Positions 1-5,595 of a stretch of 21,684 nucleotides of DNA are shown here, piece after piece. A program made the position numbers and the translations under genes. Below the pieces are notes generated by a model that worked only from the letters and a program-made list of their open reading frames with translations, made no database searches and was not told where the DNA came from. The first letter of the stretch is position 1; each line of letters starts with the position of its first letter. Location of the stretch: positions 1-21,684 of the IMG/VR virus record IMGVR_UViG_3300040751_001035. The stretch is one strand, 5' to 3'. The stretch comes from a virus.

Positions 1-1
1 G

Positions 2-118
2 CTGAAGGGCAGGGTCTACCGCCTAGAGAATGACCAATCGGAACTCAAGACGATGCTCAAGGAGTGCGTGGAAGGTATCCACGAGCTCAAGATTCTTCTG
101 GCTAAGAAAGGACTGTGA
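2..118 (+). CDS. C-terminal fragment of a small coiled-coil protein (5' end outside window)
   Basis: The frame is open from the window edge to TGA at 116-118, giving 38 residues with no start in view. The visible part is helical and charged, with leucine and isoleucine spacing typical of a coiled coil, and it ends in LLAKKGL. Only one base separates it from the peptidase gene at 120, so the two are probably co-transcribed. Small coiled-coil proteins directly upstream of the endolysin are common in lysis cassettes of Bacteroidota phages, and some carry a membrane segment, but none is visible in this fragment. The function is unknown; a lysis-associated role is inferred from position only. Confidence 0.55.
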   Translation: MKGRVYRLENDQSELKTMLKECVEGIHELKILLAKKGL

Positions 119-119
119 G

Positions 120-491
120 ATGTACAAGTACTTCAAGCTATCAGAGTTCGACAGCCCCGACCGCCCAGGCTCCGGGGAGCTCATGGAACACGAGGTCATC
201 CAAGCCCTCGACATCGCAAGAGACATATATGGGTATCCGATGGTGGTGACGAGTGGCTTTCGGACTATCGAGCACAATCGAAGCCTCATCGAGCGGGGCT
301 ACGCGGCGTCGCCTAATAGCTCCCACCTCTTGGGCTGGGCGGTAGACATCGCCGTACCCAACTCACAGCGTAGGTTCCTCATGGTCGAGGCTCTCCTCGA
401 CGCCGGGTTCCATCGCATTGGCTTGGGAAAGACCTTTATCCACGTCGATATGGATCCCAACAAAACACCCAACTGCATATGGACTTATTGA
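120..491 (+). CDS. Peptidase M15-family endolysin (D,D-/L,D-peptidase)
   Basis: This 123-residue protein matches the zinc peptidase M15 family (Peptidase_M15_3 / VanY-like). Such enzymes cut peptide cross-links in peptidoglycan, and in phages they act as endolysins. The family signature is visible: SGFR near residues 45-48, the SxHxxGxAxD motif with H69 and D76, and a third zinc ligand H108 in IHVD. It is short and has no separate wall-binding domain or obvious signal peptide. I start it at ATG 120 rather than the in-frame ATG at 30, because the domain begins with YKYFKLSEF and the earlier start would overlap nearly all of the upstream gene. Its stop overlaps the phosphoesterase start by 13 nt. 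It would act in the periplasm and needs a holin or similar for access. Confidence 0.85.
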   Translation: MYKYFKLSEFDSPDRPGSGELMEHEVIQALDIARDIYGYPMVVTSGFRTIEHNRSLIERGYAASPNSSHLLGWAVDIAVPNSQRRFLMVEALLDAGFHRIGLGKTFIHVDMDPNKTPNCIWTY

Positions 492-1324
492 GAAAGTCGC
501 GCACCGTCCACCAAGTGGACACCCAGTTCGAGAAGAGAGGCGACAAGCGACACTTCCTCTTCATCTCGGACATCCACTACGACGCGATGAAGTGCGACCG
601 CGAACTCCTGCACCGCCACCTCGAAGAAGCTCGGGAGCTGGGTGCGGGGGTCTTCATTTTTGGCGACTTGTTCGACCTTATGCAGGGACGCTTCGACCCA
701 CGGGGCAACTACTCCGAGCTCCGGCCAGAGTACAAGTCGTGCGTCTACGTCGACGAGGTTATCCAAGACGTAGGCGAGAAGCTCGCCAAGTACGCGGACG
801 TCATCAAGTTCATCTCCAAGGGCAACCACGAGACGAACATCGAGAAGCGCATGATGGTATCTCCCATCGACCGCGTGGCTCAAATCATCAACTCGCACGG
901 CGGACACGTCGAGGTAGGAGGCTATGCGGGGTGGCTCTGCGTCACGGCTAGCAGGAACGGCTCAAGTAGCCAACGCTTCAACGTCCACTACCATCACGGG
1001 TATGGAGGAGGGGCGAAGCGTTCCAAGGGAATCCTTGGGGCGGACATCGACCAGAAAGATTTTCCAGACGCCGACCTCATCCTTCGCGGACACGACCACC
1101 AGAAGTGGCACCTCCCCGTGACCATCGACCGAATCAACCAGAAGATGAACCTCGAGCAGAAGACCGTCCACCACCTACGGCTAGGAAGCTACAAGAAGCT
1201 CGGGGACAGGTACGCGGGGTGGGCTACCGAAAAGAACTTCGCCACCCCTCGACTGGGGGGATGGTGGGCTACCCTACAAGAGAGAAGCGACAAGTACCTA
1301 TGGAGCGTAAGAGAAGCCGTATAG
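479..1324 (+). CDS. Calcineurin-like metallophosphoesterase
   Basis: This 281-residue protein carries the complete metallophosphoesterase motif set in order: D31-x-H33 (SDIHYD), G62-D-x-x-D66, G115-N-H-E118, the histidines of HYHHG at 170-174, and G204-H-D-H207. These residues build the two-metal active site of the calcineurin-like superfamily, which hydrolyses phosphomonoesters or diesters, including nucleic acids in the Mre11/SbcD branch. No extra domain identifies the substrate, and no signal peptide is seen. It overlaps the endolysin by 13 nt and the next gene by 25 nt, so it is read with the late or lysis genes. That position is odd if it works on phage DNA during replication. Substrate and role are unknown; the fold assignment is firm. 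Confidence 0.85.
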   Translation: MDLLRKSRTVHQVDTQFEKRGDKRHFLFISDIHYDAMKCDRELLHRHLEEARELGAGVFIFGDLFDLMQGRFDPRGNYSELRPEYKSCVYVDEVIQDVGEKLAKYADVIKFISKGNHETNIEKRMMVSPIDRVAQIINSHGGHVEVGGYAGWLCVTASRNGSSSQRFNVHYHHGYGGGAKRSKGILGADIDQKDFPDADLILRGHDHQKWHLPVTIDRINQKMNLEQKTVHHLRLGSYKKLGDRYAGWATEKNFATPRLGGWWATLQERSDKYLWSVREAV

Positions 1325-1566
1325 AGAACGAACAGGTGGACAAGAAGGTGAACCCATGGCTCGCCATGGCTATGGCCCTAGACGTCTCTCAAATCTTCAA
1401 GGAGAAGGGAGACCTCCGTAGGTGGTCAGCGAAGCGAACGATAGGCGGGGCGATTATCCTTGAGGCTCTTTGGCAGATACACGAGAACGGGTTATCTTGG
1501 CCGGGGATTGTGCTCTGTCTGGTAGGTATCACTCCCCTGTGTGTGTCCTTTTTCGAAAGGAAGTAG
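1300..1566 (+). CDS. Small membrane protein, possible holin
   Basis: This 88-residue protein has a basic, charged first third, then two hydrophobic stretches separated by a short polar turn (roughly TIGGAIILEALWQI and LSWPGIVLCLVGITPL), ending in a basic FFERK tail. This suggests two membrane passes, although the first is weak. I chose ATG 1300, which overlaps the phosphoesterase by 25 nt like other junctions here; a later in-frame ATG in the MAMAMA-like stretch near 1366 is possible. It is the last gene before a strong terminator and lies three genes after the endolysin, so a holin or other lysis function is a reasonable inference, not a demonstrated one. No family was recognised. Confidence 0.6.
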   Translation: MERKRSRIENEQVDKKVNPWLAMAMALDVSQIFKEKGDLRRWSAKRTIGGAIILEALWQIHENGLSWPGIVLCLVGITPLCVSFFERK

Positions 1567-1584
1567 ATTTTTGTTTGATCGCTG

Positions 1585-1619
1585 GAAGCCCTCTGAAACG
1601 TCAGGGGGTTTCTTTTTTT
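1585..1619 (+). terminator. Rho-independent terminator closing the lysis block
   Basis: A 12-bp stem (1585-1596 with 1601-1612, two G-T pairs) encloses the loop AACG and is followed directly by seven T residues (1613-1619). It lies 19 nt after the stop of the membrane protein gene and ends the transcript that carries the lysis genes. Confidence 0.9.
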
Positions 1620-1628
1620 GCAAAAAAA

Positions 1629-1661
1629 TTTGGTTTTAAATAGAACTTTGTTTTACCTTGC
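1629..1661 (+). promoter_or_regulatory. Bacteroidota-type promoter for the early block
   Basis: TTTG at 1629-1632 is followed after 21 nt by TACCTTGC (1654-1661). This fits the Bacteroidota -33/-7 consensus (TTTG, 19-21 nt, TAnnTTTG) with a weaker last part of the -7 box. It sits just after a terminator and about 30 nt before the first early gene. The leader is A/C-rich with no Shine-Dalgarno sequence, as is usual in that phylum. Confidence 0.6.
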
Positions 1662-1689
1662 CCCCAAGTTCAAACATCAAACACACACC

Positions 1690-1827
1690 ATGGACAAGAA
1701 AAGAATCCAACGACTTTGTGAGGAGTTCCTCCGCGACGAGGACAAGCTCACCCCCGCCTTCGCCGTTGGCGTGGCTCGCGCCTCCTTCCGTCTCATCCTT
1801 GAAGAATTGCAAAATGCTGAAGCCTAA
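1690..1827 (+). CDS. Small early protein, unknown function
   Basis: This 45-residue protein starts at ATG 1690, directly after an A/C-rich leader (ACACACACC) downstream of the promoter at 1629-1661. It reads as an amphipathic, mostly helical and charged peptide (RIQRLCEEFLRDEDK, then ASFRLILEELQNAEA) with one cysteine. No signal peptide or membrane segment is visible. It is the first gene of the early transcript and overlaps the next by 14 nt. First-position small proteins in phage early operons are often host-takeover factors, but nothing in the sequence identifies a target. The function is unknown. Confidence 0.6.
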   Translation: MDKKRIQRLCEEFLRDEDKLTPAFAVGVARASFRLILEELQNAEA

Positions 1828-1987
1828 CGGAGTCTCCCACACGGTCTACCCTGACCAGCCCGCCGAGTCGTTCAACGACTGGACGGCCAACTTCACCCGC
1901 CAAGAGGTAGCCCGCGACGCGGACAACTTCAAGCGTAAGTTCGACGCCCTCTGGGACGCCTTCAAGAAATCAATCCAGAACCAATGA
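1814..1987 (+). CDS. Small early protein, unknown function
   Basis: This 57-residue protein is hydrophilic and helical in its second half (DADNFKRKFDALWDAFKKSIQNQ). Its first part includes the aromatic-containing SHTVYPDQPAESFNDW. The start ATG 1814 lies in an AAAA context inside the end of the preceding gene, and its TGA overlaps the next ATG (ATGA at 1984-1987), so translation of the three genes is probably coupled. It has no recognised family, cysteine pattern or membrane segment. The function is unknown; membership of the early block is inferred from the upstream promoter. Confidence 0.6.
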   Translation: MLKPNGVSHTVYPDQPAESFNDWTANFTRQEVARDADNFKRKFDALWDAFKKSIQNQ

Positions 1988-2313
1988 ACGACGATATGCT
2001 CCACGTCAGTTGGTCTCCAACCAACGAAGACAACGAAGCCGACGAGTCACGCTACCTCGCAGCTCGCTATCCCGACGAGCTCTACAACGGCCAGCTCTCA
2101 CAAAAGATAGAGGACTTGGTAGAGTCTGCCCTATGGGATGAACAGACCAAGCACGAGTTCCACTGCGCCCTTCCCGTTGACATGAGTAACGGAGAGATGC
2201 TTGACGTCATCGAGTACCTGTGGGACTACCAACCGAAGACCCCGTTCTCGGAAGTCAAGAACCCCTCACAGAAACAAATCAGCGCCTTCATTCAGAAGGT
2301 GTGCAACCTTTGA
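1984..2313 (+). CDS. Acidic early protein, unknown function
   Basis: This 109-residue, clearly acidic protein (NEDNEADESRY near the N-terminus) has two cysteines and several tryptophans. It starts in an ATGA overlap with the previous stop. The middle (LSQKIEDLVESALWDEQTKHEFHCALP) is likely helical. Small acidic early proteins in phages can be DNA mimics or inhibitors of host enzymes, but the sequence gives no direct sign of this and I do not recognise the family. The next gene follows after 5 nt. Confidence 0.6.
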   Translation: MNDDMLHVSWSPTNEDNEADESRYLAARYPDELYNGQLSQKIEDLVESALWDEQTKHEFHCALPVDMSNGEMLDVIEYLWDYQPKTPFSEVKNPSQKQISAFIQKVCNL

Positions 2314-2318
2314 GAAAG

Positions 2319-2831
2319 ATGAAACAAGAACACCTTTGCCAAGACGCCGTCGACCCCTTCGGAATGCGCGACGCATTCGACACCCTTTGCATAGAAGCAG
2401 ATAACCTAATCCAAAAACATAAAACCATGGAACAGACCAAAATCCAAAACCTGACCCCGCAGGGTTCTTTCGAGAGCAACGGGAAGACCTTCTACAAGTT
2501 CGACTGCATCCTTGAGAACGGACAGATCGGCGAGGTCAACGCCCTCTCTCCTGACAAGTGGAGCGTAGGCGACGAGGTAGTAGTCAAGGAACACCAGGCA
2601 ACCAAGTGGGGGCCACGCCTCAAGCTGGACAAGCCCGGCTTCTCCGGGGGGTTTACAGGCAAGAGTGGAGGCAATGACGACACGACGAAGGGCATCATCG
2701 CTTCGTGGGCTGTCGGTTGTGCCATGGCTTCGGCTGGGGCTTATGACGATAGCTACGACCAGCGCGTACTTCACCTGGCACGCATCGCCCTCCAAGCTCG
2801 TGACCTCATCAAAAAAGAGGTGCAGCCATGA
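2319..2831 (+). CDS. OB-fold-like ssDNA-binding candidate
   Basis: The 170-residue frame contains, from about residue 40, a beta-rich segment (TPQGSFESNGKTFYKFDCIL, then a GEVNALS and GDEVVVKEH pattern). It resembles the small OB-fold single-strand-binding-like proteins I know from flavobacterial phages. A Gly-rich linker (GFSGGFTGKSGG) and a helical C-terminal part follow. The start is uncertain: ATG 2319 keeps the dense gene packing, whereas ATG 2427 has the better A-rich leader (CCAAAAACATAAAACC) and gives a 134-residue protein beginning exactly at the OB-like part. The first 36 residues faintly recall the N-terminal helix of MazG-like proteins, which is only an impression. Its role in coating ssDNA during replication is inferred. 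Confidence 0.5.
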   Translation: MKQEHLCQDAVDPFGMRDAFDTLCIEADNLIQKHKTMEQTKIQNLTPQGSFESNGKTFYKFDCILENGQIGEVNALSPDKWSVGDEVVVKEHQATKWGPRLKLDKPGFSGGFTGKSGGNDDTTKGIIASWAVGCAMASAGAYDDSYDQRVLHLARIALQARDLIKKEVQP

Positions 2832-3124
2832 ACCCCTTCTACTGGTACGAAGGTATCCCCCTCAAGGAGGGGTGGTACCTATGCGCTTGGCAGATGGGCT
2901 CCAAGTACATCTACGACGTAGGCAATTGGGACGGGAAGGAGTGGTTCACCCACATGACAGCCGAGCCCCAACTGTTCCACAAAATCTTCGACCCTAATGA
3001 ATTCTTTGCCCAACTGGATGCAGAGGCTCAAGCCTTCGAACGTGCTCAAGCTGAGAATAACGTTCGACAAGAGAAACAAGAAACACACGACCCTCTCTCT
3101 CTTCTGGGGGCTTATAAAAATTGA
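2828..3124 (+). CDS. Small early protein, unknown function
   Basis: This 98-residue protein starts in an ATGA overlap with the preceding stop. Its N-terminal half is rich in aromatic residues (FYWYEGIPLKEGWYLCAW, then GNWDGKEWF), with a WxDG-like pattern seen in many small phage proteins of unknown role. The C-terminal third is a charged helix (AEAQAFERAQAENNVRQEKQE). No membrane segment or metal-binding pattern is seen. Its place in the early operon suggests an accessory function. I cannot name the family. Confidence 0.6.
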   Translation: MNPFYWYEGIPLKEGWYLCAWQMGSKYIYDVGNWDGKEWFTHMTAEPQLFHKIFDPNEFFAQLDAEAQAFERAQAENNVRQEKQETHDPLSLLGAYKN

Positions 3125-3127
3125 ACG

Positions 3128-3361
3128 ATGAAATCATATTTGAAAACCCTGTACGGCTCACAGAAAGCGTGCGCCGAAGAGCTGGGGGTGACTACGGCCA
3201 CCGTTCAGAACTGGATCAAGAAGAACCCGAGAGGCATCCTTCGCCACGCTCCCGAGATTATCCGATACAAGGACACGACCTTCACCCAGCTCATGGGTGA
3301 GGTCATGTTCCGGGAGTACGAGCTCACGGAGTTGGAACCAATTAGACGGGGGGAGGTTTAA
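3128..3361 (+). CDS. Small helix-turn-helix DNA-binding protein
   Basis: This 77-residue protein has a helix-turn-helix of the Cro/YdaS type: YGSQKACAEELGVTTATVQNWI, about residues 9-30, where QKACAEELG is the first helix and TTATVQNWI the recognition helix. The rest is short and includes a basic RHAPEIIRYK segment. It is the last gene of the early block, and its stop codon lies inside the loop of the following terminator. It probably regulates one of the two nearby promoters (1629 or 3377). Which one, and whether it acts as repressor or activator, cannot be read from the sequence. Confidence 0.7.
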   Translation: MKSYLKTLYGSQKACAEELGVTTATVQNWIKKNPRGILRHAPEIIRYKDTTFTQLMGEVMFREYELTELEPIRRGEV

Positions 3362-3379
3362 TCCCCTCCCCTTTTTTTT
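3350..3379 (+). terminator. Rho-independent terminator closing the early block
   Basis: GGGGAGG (3350-3356) pairs with CCTCCCC (3365-3371) around an 8-nt loop that contains the TAA stop of the HTH gene. Eight T residues follow (3372-3379). The T-run also provides the TTTG box of the next promoter, so the terminator and promoter are fused. Confidence 0.85.
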
Positions 3380-3408
3380 GTTTATCCGTTTTCTTTTGAT
3401 TACATTAG
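3377..3408 (+). promoter_or_regulatory. Bacteroidota-type promoter for the replication block
   Basis: TTTG (3377-3380) is followed after 20 nt by TACATTAG (3401-3408), matching the Bacteroidota TTTG / TAnnTTTG pattern with one mismatch. The first ATG is only 5 nt downstream (3413), so the transcript would be leaderless or nearly so, or translation would begin mainly at the second gene. It is the only recognisable promoter before the replication block. Confidence 0.6.
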
Positions 3409-3412
3409 ACCT

Positions 3413-3565
3413 ATGAAACATCCAAGAACTCGTTTGACCGAGGTGATGACCATACGCCTCTCACCAGAGGAGCGTCACTTCGTTCGAGAGCAAGCCCGTG
3501 AATATCGGAGCGACGCCGAATTTGTCCGTGAGCTCATCCAATGGTACGAGAAATCAAGGAGCTAA
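3413..3565 (+). CDS. Ribbon-helix-helix-like DNA-binding protein
   Basis: This small gene encodes 50 residues. A short basic start is followed by a beta-strand-like TIRLSPEE and two helices (ERHFVREQAREYR and DAEFVRELIQWYEKSRS). This is the order expected for an Arc/CopG/MobC-type ribbon-helix-helix repressor, which binds operators as a dimer of dimers. Its stop overlaps the ATG of the replication initiator gene by one base (TAATG, 3563-3567), a strong sign of translational coupling. Control of the replication operon or its own promoter 5 nt upstream is the natural inference. Confidence 0.65.
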   Translation: MKHPRTRLTEVMTIRLSPEERHFVREQAREYRSDAEFVRELIQWYEKSRS

Positions 3566-4254
3566 TGTGCATCTACATTCCTGACGAGGTGTGGAACGAC
3601 ACCAGCCTATCCCTATTCGAACGCTGCTTCATGGGTAAGATCATGGCACTGGCCAAGAAGGATGGGGTATGCTGGGCAGGGGACAACCGTCTGGCCGAAT
3701 ACATGACCGTTACCCCTTCGTACATCCGGAAGGCCATCCGAAAATTGAAGGAGACCGGACACCTCACGGTGAAGGGCTACGGACAGTCCCGAAAACTTGT
3801 GCCAAATGGAACAAGTTCCAATAGGAACAAGTTCCAAATGGAACAAAACTTGGGACAGATGGAACATCTAGTTGGGACAATTGGAACAAAAGTTGGGACA
3901 AATGGACCGCATACTATAGAACATACTATAGAGGATACCATAGAACCTACTATAGAGAAGAAGCGAACGAAAAATAAGCCGAAGGATTTGGATGAAGTCT
4001 TGGAAGCATTCAAGGAGGTGGGAGCCGACGAAGCGGAGGGAATGGCTTTCTTTGACTACTACGAAGCCAACGGATGGACACAAGGCAGAAACAAACCTAT
4101 CAAAGACTGGAAGGCCGCCGCGCGTGGCTGGATAAGACGATCACAACAATTCAAACGAAATGAAAAATCTACAAACCGTGGAGTCGCAGATGGCTCTCTC
4201 ATTGAAGCGCATCTCCGAAAGCTCGCCAATGACTCCGGCGAGAGCTTGGGCTGA
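3565..4254 (+). CDS. Winged-helix replication initiation / replisome organizer-like protein
   Basis: This 229-residue protein has an N-terminal winged helix (about residues 15-75: SLSLFERCFMGKIMALAKK, GDNRLAEYMTVTPSYIRKAI, then KLKETGHLTVKG), as in phage and plasmid replication initiators and DnaD-like replisome organizers. Next comes a low-complexity linker of about 50 residues encoded by DNA repeats (TIEHTIEDTIEPTIEK at its end). A helical C-terminal domain follows (EVLEAFKEVGADEAEGMAFF, then NGWTQGRNKPIKDWKAAARGW), typical of these proteins. I use ATG 3565 (TAATG overlap); an in-frame ATG at 3541 would add eight residues. By analogy with lambda O it may bind the repeats inside its own gene and recruit the host helicase. 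That role is inferred. Confidence 0.75.
   Translation: MCIYIPDEVWNDTSLSLFERCFMGKIMALAKKDGVCWAGDNRLAEYMTVTPSYIRKAIRKLKETGHLTVKGYGQSRKLVPNGTSSNRNKFQMEQNLGQMEHLVGTIGTKVGTNGPHTIEHTIEDTIEPTIEKKRTKNKPKDLDEVLEAFKEVGADEAEGMAFFDYYEANGWTQGRNKPIKDWKAAARGWIRRSQQFKRNEKSTNRGVADGSLIEAHLRKLANDSGESLG
3807..3908 (+). repeat. Iteron-like GGAACA direct repeats (candidate origin, left part)
   Basis: Six copies of a TGGAACA-like unit begin at 3807, 3823, 3839, 3860, 3882 and 3903 (the last diverged to TGGACC). Spacings are 16, 16, 21, 22 and 21 nt. The first two are followed by GTTCC, making GGAAC-AA-GTTCC inverted repeats. Three copies of TTGGGACA (3850, 3872, 3893) alternate with the right-hand units. The spacings are not all multiples of three, so the repeats are translated in different frames and the conservation is at DNA level. 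Spacing of about two helical turns suits protein binding on one face. Function as an origin is inferred. Confidence 0.7.
3911..3956 (+). repeat. Four tandem 12-bp AT-rich repeats (candidate unwinding region)
   Basis: ATACTATAGA occurs at 3911 and 3923, ATACCATAGA at 3935 and CTACTATAGA at 3947, an exact 12-bp period giving four TIE-x units in the protein. The unit contains the palindrome CTATAG (except in the third copy) and is more AT-rich than its surroundings. Directly after the GGAACA iterons, it resembles the AT-rich part of iteron-type origins. Because the period is a multiple of three, protein-level repetition cannot be excluded for this part. Confidence 0.65.
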
Positions 4255-4825
4255 AGGCACCAACGTCCTCGCCTCCTTTCGCCTCAACCCAGCCCGCACC
4301 GAGGCCACCCTCCTGATCCTGCTCAAGGACACCCTCAACTACCTTGAGTGTTCCAAGACTATCAAAGCTGACCGCGACCTCCTCGACGCTGTACACTACC
4401 TCCGCGACGAGTTCCCCGCCATGAAGCTCGAGGAGTGGCACATCATTTGCCACCGCCTGAAGACAGGCGAGTACCCCGTCCAGTATGAGCGCCTCAAACT
4501 TCCCGAGCTCGTGGCTATCTTTCGACAGTACGAAGGGGAGCGAGCCGAGGTACGAGAGTCCAATTGGAAGCAACTCAAGAAGGCCACGCCCGACACCCTC
4601 TCCGACGACCAACTCCAAGCACTCTACGCCAAATATGAACAGCAACGACAAGCCAAGAAGGAAGAACTCCAGAAAGCCAAAGCCATCAAAAGCGTCCCCA
4701 CCGACGAGAGGGGGAGGTGGAAAGCGATCCCGTACACCGAACCGCAGCGCGATGGTGAAGAAGGTGGACACGATGTTCTCTCAATTCGTGAGGCTCCGAG
4801 CGACCGACCACCGGGGGATGGGTGA
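4160..4825 (+). CDS. Replication-region protein, unknown function
   Basis: This 221-residue protein is mostly helical. The central segment (DAVHYLRDEFPAMKLEEWHI, then RLKTGEYPVQYERLKLPELV and IFRQYEGERAEVRESN) resembles a Bacteroidota phage family with a conserved helical core found beside replication genes (DUF6633-like, from memory). The C-terminal 60 residues are charged and low in complexity. I use ATG 4160, which has an A-rich leader and overlaps the initiator gene by 95 nt; ATG 4190 or 4229 would reduce the overlap. Its 3' part overlaps the NinG-like gene. Position suggests a helper of replication such as a helicase loader or primosome factor, but no ATPase motif is present. Confidence 0.6.
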   Translation: MKNLQTVESQMALSLKRISESSPMTPARAWAEGTNVLASFRLNPARTEATLLILLKDTLNYLECSKTIKADRDLLDAVHYLRDEFPAMKLEEWHIICHRLKTGEYPVQYERLKLPELVAIFRQYEGERAEVRESNWKQLKKATPDTLSDDQLQALYAKYEQQRQAKKEELQKAKAIKSVPTDERGRWKAIPYTEPQRDGEEGGHDVLSIREAPSDRPPGDG

Positions 4826-5135
4826 GTGCTACACCTGTGGAGCCGTGAGGCACTGGTCGGAAGTTGATGCCGGCCACTTCATGAGCCGGGCTTGCATGAG
4901 CACACGGTGGGACGAGAAGAACGTCCAGTTCCAGTGCAAACGCTGCAACGGCTTCCGGTCGGGAGAGCAGTACCTCTTCGCCCAGCACCTCGACCAAGAA
5001 CACGGGGAGGGGACGGCGGAGGCTCTCCATATAGCCTCGAAGCAAACGCGCAAGTTCACCCACGCCGAACTCGAGCAGATGTACTACCACTACAAGAGAC
5101 TCGTCGATGAGCTCCGAAGCACGAAGGGACTTTGA
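4635..5135 (+). CDS. NinG-like (Rap) recombination / nuclease protein
   Basis: The protein carries the NinG/Rap pattern: CYTCG, then HW, a VDAGHFMSRA segment, N and QCKRCN, with the two CxxC pairs and the central AGH histidine probably binding metal, as in HNH-like structure-specific nucleases. Lambda NinG (Rap) promotes RecBCD/Red-linked recombination by cutting branched DNA. The start is uncertain. ATG 4635 gives 166 residues with a very basic N-terminus (KPRRKNSRKPKPSK), as in related proteins, but overlaps the upstream gene by 191 nt. ATG 4752 gives 127 residues and still holds the whole domain. It overlaps the sigma-like gene by 29 nt. Confidence 0.7.
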   Translation: MNSNDKPRRKNSRKPKPSKASPPTRGGGGKRSRTPNRSAMVKKVDTMFSQFVRLRATDHRGMGECYTCGAVRHWSEVDAGHFMSRACMSTRWDEKNVQFQCKRCNGFRSGEQYLFAQHLDQEHGEGTAEALHIASKQTRKFTHAELEQMYYHYKRLVDELRSTKGL

Positions 5136-5595
5136 CCTCTGGTTCACGGAGCACTACGACGAGCTCCTACGGACAGCGAAAGCCCTCCACCCTGACGCCT
5201 ACGACCTCATCCACGAGACCTACCTCTCCGTCCACCGAGCCCTGCAACGCAACCAAAGGATAGCGGACAACTTCGGAGGATATATTCACACCGCCCTGTG
5301 GAAACTCGCACAAGGGGACTTCCGTAAACTCTACGCCCGAGGCGACGCACCCGAAAAAACTTTGGTTTCCGATTACGACATACGCGAAGCCATACGCAAA
5401 GAGGAGGCACTTATCATGGCCAACCACCTGCGTTGGTTTGATAGAACGGTGCTCGAGTTGTACCTTGAGGGCTGGAGCATGACCGAACTCTCGCGGGAGT
5501 CAGGTATCAACCGCTCCGTCCTATACGAGTCCATCAGTCAGTCCAAGAAAAAGCTACGTCATGTTATTCGTCTCCGCGCAAAAGAGAGCAGATAG
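5107..5595 (+). CDS. Sigma-70-family-like (ECF type) transcription factor
   Basis: This 162-residue protein has the two-domain layout of a minimal ECF-type sigma factor. A region 2-like helical domain covers about residues 10-75 (LWFTEHYDELLRTAKAL, DAYDLIHETYLSVHRAL, FGGYIHTALWKLAQGDFRKL). A region 4-like helix-turn-helix covers about 108-160 (LRWFDRTVLELYLEGWSMTE, then LSRESGINRSVLYESI). Similar sigma-like proteins occur in Bacteroidota phages. It would bind host core RNA polymerase and recognise phage promoters, possibly of the late genes, all of which lie downstream. The region 2 aromatic pattern for promoter melting is not well preserved to my eye, so an anti-host or co-regulatory role remains possible. 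Confidence 0.7.
   Translation: MSSEARRDFDLWFTEHYDELLRTAKALHPDAYDLIHETYLSVHRALQRNQRIADNFGGYIHTALWKLAQGDFRKLYARGDAPEKTLVSDYDIREAIRKEEALIMANHLRWFDRTVLELYLEGWSMTELSRESGINRSVLYESISQSKKKLRHVIRLRAKESR

Noticed and set aside
436-444. TTATCCACG, nearly a DnaA box
   Set aside because: It encodes the catalytic FIHV segment of the endolysin and is single, so it is explained by protein sequence.
418-951. 177-codon + strand frame overlapping the phosphoesterase
   Set aside because: The Arg/Pro/His-rich product is typical of an out-of-frame reading of a GC-rich gene; the phosphoesterase motifs are in the other frame.
3911-3956. CRISPR-like array
   Set aside because: The units are 12-bp tandem repeats without spacers, inside a coding gene.
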